The notes under the pieces: model-generated
Told to the model about the DNA's origin: nothing
What the model saw: only the letters and a program-made list of their open reading frames with translations
Databases searched by the model: none
Shown: piece after piece, positions 58,463-64,000 of the stretch
Position numbering within the stretch: position 1 is the stretch's first letter
How the letters are laid out: every line of letters starts with the position of its first letter
Program-made: the position numbers and the translations under genes
Assembly (NCBI GenBank): GCA_963667425.1
Contig: OY763407.1
Location: forward strand, 124,001-188,000
Direction of reading: 5' to 3'
DNA: 64,000 bases
Source: G963667425 sp963667425 [NCBI: bacterium]
GTDB lineage: Bacteria; UBP6; UBA1177

Positions 58463-58938
58463 CTTTTTCCTATAGGGTTCATGGTAAGAAACATCCTATA
58501 GTTATAATTTATGATTCACAGAATATAAACGATATTACAAAGCTTGTGAAAATAAGAATATATATAATCCAGAAATTGGTTAATTTAACTATGGAAAATT
58601 TTAAAAAAAATTTAAATGAAATAGAAGATGGGTCATACAATAAAGAATTGATTGAAGACAATGAAGAAAAACCTGATTTGGTAGAAAAATTAAAAGAAAT
58701 TTCTAATGAAAAACTTTTTAAGTCTAAAGATATTGTTTCTTTAGAGCTTACAGGACATTCTGTTCTTACAGGATTATTAGATTATTACATAAAATTTGTA
58801 TTTACTAGTAATAAGAGTTATAAAAAAAGAGCAGAAAGATTAATTTCTGGAAGTGTTATTAGAGCTGCATGTAATGAGAGCACCGTTAAAACGTTTGAAG
58901 ATTTAAGTGATTATTATAAACTTGCTATAGCCCCCTAA
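58463..58938 (+). pseudogene. dgt: Remnant of a dGTP triphosphohydrolase gene trapped between two IS elements
   Basis: One open frame runs from the right end of IS 1 to the left end of IS 2 (about 155 codons, no own start). KKHPIVIIYDS fits the 'RHPLxFLVEAADD' segment of dGTPases. IRIYIIQKLVNLTMENF, EDGSYNKELI, LVEKLKEISNEKLFKSKDIVSLEL and TGHSVLTGLLDYYIKFV follow the C-terminal helices of that family. The HD-motif N-terminus is absent, material between the first two blocks seems lost, and the end after YYKLAIA is cut by IS 2. It cannot be active. Confidence 0.6.
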
Positions 58939-58952
58939 AAACTATACAGAAA

Positions 58953-59849
58953 TCAAGCAGTAACTTTCCCAATATTTTTTCCAGTTTTTTCATAATATCT
59001 GCTCATAACATCTGACGGTGTTCTGTAACCGCATCCCTTATGAGGTCTCTCCTCGTTATAAAACTCTGTCAAGGCTCTTATCACTTTGTCCAGCTCACTG
59101 AAACTTTCAAAACCCTCTCTTTTTACTATAAATCTCTGCAGTATGCTGTGAAAACATTCCACGTATCCATTTTCCTGCGGCGTTCTGACGTGACAGAACT
59201 CATGTTTCATATTTATTGTCTTTTCTATAAAGTCCGCCATATCTTTTGATATAAACTGGCTTCCGTTATCGCTCCTAAGCATTATATCTCTGGGATTTCC
59301 GTAAAGTATAATCACTTTTCTCAGCATATCTATCACATCTTCTTTCCTTATACTTCCTGATAATCTGTATGACAGCAGTTTCCAGCTGTAACAGTCTATC
59401 AGGTTAAGCATATAATAGTGTCTCTGCTCGCCTTTTACATATATGTACTTTATGTCTATCTCTATCTTTTCAAACGGACGGCTGACGTTTACTTTCCAGC
59501 TTCCAACTCTTTGACGATTCTCTGCTTTTTCTCTGATGCGTTTCTGAAGATAACCCGCTTCTTTCATAAGACGGTATACTTTCTTGCGGTTGATTATTAT
59601 TCCATATCTGTTTCTCAGTATGTGGCAGATCTTTATATAGCCATAATCTGCAAACTGATGATTTATTATGCTTTCTATTTTTGAAACCACTTCTTCGTTA
59701 AGAATCCTGTTCCCTTCACAGTTTATTGAAAACAGTGACGGTTTTCTGCCTGCTTTACCTTCTTTATTCCTGTAATTATATGTGGATAGCGGGATATCAA
59801 GCTTACTGCACATTGCTTTTCTGCCTCTTTTAAAACTGTATTTATTCAC
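58953..59849 (-). CDS. IS3-family transposase OrfB (integrase core)
   Basis: 298 residues: HTH_21 (DYGYIKICHILRNRYGI), then the rve core with D (KIEIDIKYIYV), D (MLRSDNGSQF) and E (ENGYVECFHS), a full DDE triad. The GTG start overlaps the orfA stop by one base (TAGTG), which suggests termination-reinitiation rather than the -1 frameshift used by IS 1. The gene is uninterrupted, so this element may still be mobile. Confidence 0.9.
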   Translation of the reverse strand: MNKYSFKRGRKAMCSKLDIPLSTYNYRNKEGKAGRKPSLFSINCEGNRILNEEVVSKIESIINHQFADYGYIKICHILRNRYGIIINRKKVYRLMKEAGYLQKRIREKAENRQRVGSWKVNVSRPFEKIEIDIKYIYVKGEQRHYYMLNLIDCYSWKLLSYRLSGSIRKEDVIDMLRKVIILYGNPRDIMLRSDNGSQFISKDMADFIEKTINMKHEFCHVRTPQENGYVECFHSILQRFIVKREGFESFSELDKVIRALTEFYNEERPHKGCGYRTPSDVMSRYYEKTGKNIGKVTA

Positions 59850-60172
59850 TAACTCCCTCTTTTCTTCGGATGTGAACTCTTTTTTTTTATCAGTTCAAGC
59901 TGTGCCGCAATCAGTACTTCTTTCTCAGCAAGCAGTTTCTTAAGTATACGATTTTCCTTCTCAAGTCCTTTTATATCTTTAACTTCAGCGATTCTTCCGG
60001 CTTTCATGGGAAGTAATCCTGCTATCCCTTCAGCTTCGTACTTCTCTTTCCACACATAATAGGTCGTAGGATCCACTCCGTGTCTTTCACATGTTTTTAC
60101 AACACCGTGCTCTTCCGCTTCTTTCAGTATCAGAAACTTTTCTTCCGCACTGTAACGTTTCCGCTGCACCAT
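59849..60172 (-). CDS. IS3-family transposase OrfA
   Basis: 107 residues from the ATG at 60172 (GGAGGAAAG upstream); the longer frame reaches into the terminal repeat. Helix-turn-helix (YSAEEKFLILKEAEEHGVVKTCERHGVDPTTYYVWKEKYEA) and a leucine-rich coiled coil (LEKENRILKKLLAEKEVLIAA) are typical of OrfA. It is followed by orfB in an overlapping TAGTG. Confidence 0.88.
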   Translation of the reverse strand: MVQRKRYSAEEKFLILKEAEEHGVVKTCERHGVDPTTYYVWKEKYEAEGIAGLLPMKAGRIAEVKDIKGLEKENRILKKLLAEKEVLIAAQLELIKKKSSHPKKRGS

Positions 60173-60257
60173 CTTTCCTCCTCTTTTATTGGGAAAGTTT
60201 AACTGTTTCTTTTGTACAGTCAATTATGGGGCTAGAACAAGGTCTTCCATTTTTGTT

Positions 60258-61859
60258 ATGCCGTTATATTCTTTTTTTGATAATACTTTTGCCGAATATA
60301 AAGAAATATTTGAGAACTACCATTTCTTTGTATTTCTTTTTTTGGGGCTGATAGCTTTTTCATTAGGAGAGGAACTTCACATAGAGAGACTTCGGAATGT
60401 AGGTGTAAAAGCAAGTTTTATATGTCTTCTTCAGGCTTTTGCCACATGGCTGCTGCTTACTGTCGGTTTTTATTTTATTTTTGATTTTTCATTTATTCAT
60501 TCATGTATAATTGGAAGTATAGGGATAGCAACAGCACCGGCACTGATTTTTATACTTATGAATAAGCTTCATATTGAAGGTTCTCTTAAAAATATCTTAG
60601 CCAATATAGTTGTTTTAGATGATATTATAGAAGTTATTTTTTTCTCCCTTTTTCTTGGAATAGCTGTCGCTTTAAAAAAAGGCGGAAAAATAGCTGTTTT
60701 TAATATAACCGTTGAAGTCTTTGCAGAACTTTTGTTTGCAGCGCTAATTGGTGTCGCTATTTTCATAATATTAAAACTGGCATTAAGAAAAAGAGAGGTT
60801 TCAGACGATGACCATAATAAAGATGAGAGTTTTTTAAGTACAGTCCTTTCGGATCATCCTAAGCCTTCAGTTGAAATACTTCTTATAATGACAGGTGTTA
60901 TTGCGATTGGTATCGCAGGAGCAATAACTTTTCATCTTCCATTTCTTATTTCTGCTGTGGTAGCAGGTTTTCTTATTTCAAAGTATCATAGCCATGTCAT
61001 TTTTGATTCCATGAAAATAAAAAATGTCATGCCGGTTATGAACCTTTTTTTCTTTGCTCTCATAGGTGCCAATGTGCAGGTTGAAACTTTTAATAAAGAA
61101 AGTGTTGTTTTTGTTGCTGCTTATGTTGCTTTGAGAACTATGGGTAAATTTTTTGGTAACTGGATTGGCTGTATTGTTACAGAACAGGATCCTAAAATTA
61201 CAGCGGCACTACCTAAACTTATGTTGCCGCAGGCTGGAATGGCCGCTGTGGAAACAATTCTGGTTGCAACTATGCTGAAAGATAATTATGGTACTATTAT
61301 CTTTAATACGATAATTCCGGCTCTGGTGGTTTTTGAACTTGGCGGTGCGTGGCTTTCTGAAAAAACACTGCTTAAATGGAAATACTGGACAACAGGAGAA
61401 AGAGATGTTTTAAAGTACGGAAAAACTTCTGATCTGATTCCTTCGGAACTTGATTCTATTATTTCCGGAAGAGTTGTGGATATGGCTGCTTTAAATAGAG
61501 AACAGGCTCTTTTTGAGCTTGCAAGAGTTCTAGTTGAAGAAAATATTTTTAATGATGTTGAGCAGGTTATCCAACCGGTTATTGAAAGAGAAAAGCTGGC
61601 ATCAACTTCCATTGGAAGCGGTATAGCAATACCTCATTGTAGAAGCTCACTTGTTGATTCATCAATGGTTTGTGCAGGAATTTGTCGAACTCCAATAATG
61701 TGGAGTAAATCAGATAAAGAAAAAGTTGATACCATTTTTCTGATTGTTACACCTGAATCATATCCTGAGGAACACATTCGTGTTCTTAAAATAATTTCAG
61801 GAGCAATAACATCTGGAGTGGCAAAAAATTATTTGGTTGATAAAATCTACTCCAAATAA
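60258..61859 (+). CDS. CPA2 cation:proton antiporter fused to a PTS EIIA domain, 5'-truncated by IS 2
   Basis: 533 residues from the first ATG after the IS (60258). The first recognisable helix (FFVFLFLGLIAFSLGEELHIERLRNVG) corresponds to TM3 of KefB/NhaA-like CPA2 antiporters, so TM1 and TM2 (about 60 residues) are missing. The open frame runs back into the IS without another family start. NIVVLDDIIEV carries the conserved Asp pair of the ion site. The C-terminus (about 400-533) is an EIIA-Ntr/fructose type domain with its His in SIGSGIAIPHCR. There is no good SD before 60258. Function is doubtful unless the protein tolerates the loss; pseudogene status is likely. Confidence 0.72.
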   Translation: MPLYSFFDNTFAEYKEIFENYHFFVFLFLGLIAFSLGEELHIERLRNVGVKASFICLLQAFATWLLLTVGFYFIFDFSFIHSCIIGSIGIATAPALIFILMNKLHIEGSLKNILANIVVLDDIIEVIFFSLFLGIAVALKKGGKIAVFNITVEVFAELLFAALIGVAIFIILKLALRKREVSDDDHNKDESFLSTVLSDHPKPSVEILLIMTGVIAIGIAGAITFHLPFLISAVVAGFLISKYHSHVIFDSMKIKNVMPVMNLFFFALIGANVQVETFNKESVVFVAAYVALRTMGKFFGNWIGCIVTEQDPKITAALPKLMLPQAGMAAVETILVATMLKDNYGTIIFNTIIPALVVFELGGAWLSEKTLLKWKYWTTGERDVLKYGKTSDLIPSELDSIISGRVVDMAALNREQALFELARVLVEENIFNDVEQVIQPVIEREKLASTSIGSGIAIPHCRSSLVDSSMVCAGICRTPIMWSKSDKEKVDTIFLIVTPESYPEEHIRVLKIISGAITSGVAKNYLVDKIYSK

Positions 61860-61915
61860 CAATTTCCGAACACTTTCTACTGCTTTTATTTAATGTGGAT
61901 AAATGTCTTTTTTTG

Positions 61916-61943
61916 TTGACATTTGTTTTGGTTTACTTAAAAT
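61916..61943 (+). promoter_or_regulatory. Promoter of rpsA
   Basis: TTGACA (61916-61921), 16-nt spacer, TAAAAT (61938-61943), about 50 nt before the ATG at 61997. Confidence 0.55.
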
Positions 61944-61996
61944 CTCTCTGCCGTTTTTAGGTTGAAACGGTAAAAACGTATCAGGAGGTTTTTTGA

Positions 61997-63664
61997 ATGA
62001 TTAATGAAAATTTAGATTTTGGTGCTCTGCTTGAAGAGTATCTCCCTTCGGAGAAACAATTCTCCAGCGAAGAAATCATTAAGGGTGAAGTTAGACATGT
62101 AAGAAAAGATTTCGTTATTGTTAGCGTGGGAATGAAATCAGATGGCATAATTCCTGCTGCTGAATTTACTTCAGAAGAGCTTTCAACACTTAAAGCCGGA
62201 GATGAGGTTGAAGTTGTTGTTGATAGACTTGAAGATGATAACGGTCAGATTTGTCTTTCCAAAGAAAAAGCTGCAAAACTTATGGTTTGGACCGCTGTTG
62301 GTGAATCTTTCGAAAAAGGAAATCTTGTTACTGGAACTATTATTTCCAGAGTTAATGGAGGACTTGCTGTTGATATTGGTGTGAAGGCATTCCTTCCAAA
62401 TTCACAGGTTGCTTTAAGACCAATTAAAAACGTTGATGATCTTATTGGAAAAACCTTTGATTTCAAAGTTATCAAATATGACAGAAAGAAAGGTAATATC
62501 GTTATTTCCAGAAGAGATCTTCTTGAAAAGGAAAGAAACGAACTTAAGAATCAGACTCTTGAAAAACTTCAGGAGGGAGCAATTGTTAAAGGTCTCGTTA
62601 AAAACATTACTTATTACGGTGTTTTCGTTGATCTTGGCGGTATTGACGGTCTTCTTCACATTACAGATATGTCATGGGGCAGAGTAAATCATCCTTCTGA
62701 GATGTTTAAAATTGGTGATGAAGTAGAAGTAAAAGTTCTTAAATATGAAAGGGAATCTGAAAGAGTATCTCTTGGTCTCAAACAGATTTCAGATGATCCA
62801 TGGCAGCATGCAGCTGAAAAATACAGCGCAAACAAAGTTGTTGCCGGTAAAGTTGTTTCTCTTGAAGATTACGGCGCATTCATCGAACTTGAAAAAGGTA
62901 TCGAAGGTCTTATTCACATTTCTGAAATGTCATGGACAAGAAGAATTAAACATCCAAGCAAAATGGTTGCTATTGGTGATGAAGTTGAAGTTAAGATTCT
63001 TGAAATCGATGTTGAAAACAGACGTATCAGTCTTGGTATGAAACAGGTAGAGCCAAATCCATGGGAACTTCTTAAAGAGAAATATCCTGTGAACTCAAAA
63101 ATTAAAGGCGTTGTAAGAAATATTACAGATTTTGGTCTGTTTATTGGTGTTGAAGACGGTATTGACGGTCTTGTAAGAACATCCGATATAACATGGGACA
63201 GAAAGATTAAACATCCTTCAGAATACTACAATAAAGGCGATGAAGTAGAAGCTCTTGTTCTTAATATAGATTCTGAAAAACAGCGTTTTTCTCTTGGAAT
63301 CAAACAGCTTCTTGAAGATCCTTGGAAAGTATTTAAAGATTCATATAAAGTTGGATCTAAAATTGATGCTGAAGTTGTAAAAGTTGCTGATTTTGGTGTT
63401 TTTGTTAAACTTTTTGACTCTATAGAAGGTCTTGTTCATAAGTCAGAATTTGAAGATGAATCTGTACAGCTTGAAGAAGGTTCTACAATTTCTGTTTTCA
63501 TAAAGAGTATTTCTGACAGTGAAAGAAAAGTTTCTTTAAGTGTAAAAGAAGTTACAGAGAAAAAAGAAGAAGTTGAATCAGAATCCAATGTCGTTCCTGA
63601 GAAACTTGGTTCTCTCGGTGCTGCAATAAAGGCTGCTGAAGATAAAAAAGCTGAAGAAGAATAA
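61997..63664 (+). CDS. rpsA: 30S ribosomal protein S1
   Basis: 555 residues with six S1 (OB-fold) domains, each showing the G-x-V/I-x-x-I-x-x-G-A-F/V-V-D/E-L pattern and the recurring ISxxSWxRRIKHPSExxxxGDEVEVKVL stretch. Spacing is about 85 residues, matching E. coli S1 (557). The first two domains are the divergent ribosome-binding ones. S1 recruits mRNAs to the 30S subunit. AGGAGGT precedes the ATG. Monocistronic, closed by the terminator at 63678. Confidence 0.95.
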   Translation: MINENLDFGALLEEYLPSEKQFSSEEIIKGEVRHVRKDFVIVSVGMKSDGIIPAAEFTSEELSTLKAGDEVEVVVDRLEDDNGQICLSKEKAAKLMVWTAVGESFEKGNLVTGTIISRVNGGLAVDIGVKAFLPNSQVALRPIKNVDDLIGKTFDFKVIKYDRKKGNIVISRRDLLEKERNELKNQTLEKLQEGAIVKGLVKNITYYGVFVDLGGIDGLLHITDMSWGRVNHPSEMFKIGDEVEVKVLKYERESERVSLGLKQISDDPWQHAAEKYSANKVVAGKVVSLEDYGAFIELEKGIEGLIHISEMSWTRRIKHPSKMVAIGDEVEVKILEIDVENRRISLGMKQVEPNPWELLKEKYPVNSKIKGVVRNITDFGLFIGVEDGIDGLVRTSDITWDRKIKHPSEYYNKGDEVEALVLNIDSEKQRFSLGIKQLLEDPWKVFKDSYKVGSKIDAEVVKVADFGVFVKLFDSIEGLVHKSEFEDESVQLEEGSTISVFIKSISDSERKVSLSVKEVTEKKEEVESESNVVPEKLGSLGAAIKAAEDKKAEEE

Positions 63665-63677
63665 GTTTTTATTATGT

Positions 63678-63713
63678 GAAGGCCAAAGCATTTAGCTTTA
63701 GCCTTCATTTTTT
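63678..63713 (+). terminator. Rho-independent terminator of rpsA
   Basis: GAAGGC-c-AAAGC / GCTTT-a-GCCTTC (63678-63706) with a 5-nt loop and one internal mismatch, followed by ATTTTTT. Confidence 0.88.
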
Positions 63714-63820
63714 GGTTGTTTGGCAATATTCTGATATAAGAATATTAATTGATAAATCGCTCTTTCTATAAGTTTTCTGTGCCTGTCCCTTTGTTATAGG
63801 GTGAGCAGAAAGAGAAAGAG
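63712..63820 (+). promoter_or_regulatory. Promoter and structured leader of rpsB
   Basis: TTGGTT (63712-63717), 17-nt spacer, TATAAG (63735-63740). The leader that follows folds: CTCTTTCT (63760-63767) can pair with AGAAAGAG at 63807-63814 or with a second, overlapping copy at 63813-63820, and CCCT/AGGG (63787-63790/63798-63801) form an inner hairpin. This fits autoregulation by ribosomal protein S2, which is known for rpsB leaders in other bacteria. Confidence 0.5.
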
Positions 63821-63853
63821 TAAGTTTTTTAACAGGTGTTTAGGAGGAATAAA

Positions 63854-64000
63854 ATGCTTGATATTAGAGATTTACTTAAAGCTGGCGCACATTTTGGACA
63901 TCAGAGACAGAAATGGAATCCTAAAATGGCTCCATACATTTTTGCTGAAAGAAATGGAATCCATATAATAAATCTTCAGAAGACTATGACTCTCATTGCT
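63854..64000 (+). CDS. rpsB: 30S ribosomal protein S2, N-terminal part (runs off the right edge)
   Basis: The 49 visible residues begin [19 protein letters not shown], followed by [25 protein letters not shown]. This is the invariant S2 start (LLxAGxHFGHQxxxWNPKM). TAGGAGGAAT precedes the ATG. Confidence 0.96.
   Translation, partial: MLDIRDLLKAGAHFGHQRQKWNPKMAPYIFAERNGIHIINLQKTMTLIA

Larger units (their letters stand above)
58928..60234 (-). mobile_element. IS3-family insertion sequence 2 (about 1.3 kb), different from IS 1
   Basis: Imperfect terminal repeats begin TAGCCCC (58928) and end GGGGCTA (60234). The inner part matches for about 45 bp up to AACTTTCCCAATA. orfA and orfB on the minus strand are both intact. 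The left end cuts the dgt remnant and the right end abuts a truncated antiporter gene. No target duplication is visible. Confidence 0.85.

Noticed and set aside
57221-58470. Target-site duplication around IS 1
   Set aside because: The bases flanking the two inverted repeats (…TTTCC and ACTTT…) do not form a convincing 3-4 bp repeat.

Overview
This is an AT-rich chromosomal window from a diderm (Gram-negative) bacterium. It encodes many lipoproteins with a clear lipobox, often followed by an Asp/Glu-rich linker, plus a TonB-dependent receptor, a PilT ATPase and an MglA/MglB polarity GTPase pair close to the Myxococcus proteins. It also has the housekeeping genes ftsY, SRP RNA, tadA, recCB, ruvX, rpsA and rpsB. 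MglAB, SBBP/LRR/Cys-rich lipoproteins and a large HgdC/BadF-type activase point to a low-GC, probably anaerobic relative of the Myxococcota/'Deltaproteobacteria'. That placement is inference only; there is no rRNA gene in the window.

Layout. 1-726: 5' part of ftsY (minus strand). 0.9-3.7 kb: LRR lipoprotein and a lectin-like lipoprotein. 3.9-9.3 kb: a six-gene TetR-HlyD-ABC-ABC-permease-permease efflux operon (YbhGFSR type, ATPases unfused). 9.4-11.7 kb: a Cys-rich protein and a three-gene overlapping operon around a PDDEXK_4 nuclease. 11.8-16.1 kb: two SBBP-repeat lipoproteins, each preceded by an array of palindromic sites repeated every 42-43 bp, then a promoter with a remnant of a third copy. 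16.1-18.3 kb: secreted HExxH metalloprotease. 18.4-19.6 kb: a stable-RNA operon with four tRNA-Ser, tRNA-Arg(ACG), tadA and the SRP RNA. 19.7-21.5 kb: ZIP transporter and a RhuM-Fic protein with an in-frame stop near its end. 21.7-28.1 kb: recC-recB. 28.2-33.4 kb: a leaderless MarR gene, a 1319-residue acyl-CoA-dehydratase-type activase and a methyltransferase, with matching MarR-type operators before the first two. 33.4-44.6 kb: two radical SAM proteins on the minus strand, a third on the plus strand, a HEAT-repeat lipoprotein, and a TonB receptor-lipoprotein-unknown-PilT operon. 44.9-52.9 kb: MFS transporter, ankyrin protein, Cys-rich lipoprotein, HD hydrolase, TGS-nucleoside kinase, CstA and a polytopic membrane protein. 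53.0-56.1 kb: mglB-like, mglA, a receiver/coiled-coil protein and ruvX as an operon. 56.1-60.2 kb: an eroded region with degenerate repeats, two different IS3-family elements and a dGTPase remnant between them. 60.3-61.9 kb: a Na+/H+ antiporter-EIIA fusion that lost its 5' end at the second IS. 62-64 kb: rpsA and the start of rpsB.

The most unusual signals are the helically phased repeat arrays before the SBBP genes, tadA placed 3 nt after its own substrate tRNA, the leaderless MarR gene with shared operators, the PDDEXK_4 operon, the nonsense codon in the RhuM-Fic gene, and the IS-built junction that removed parts of dgt and the antiporter.
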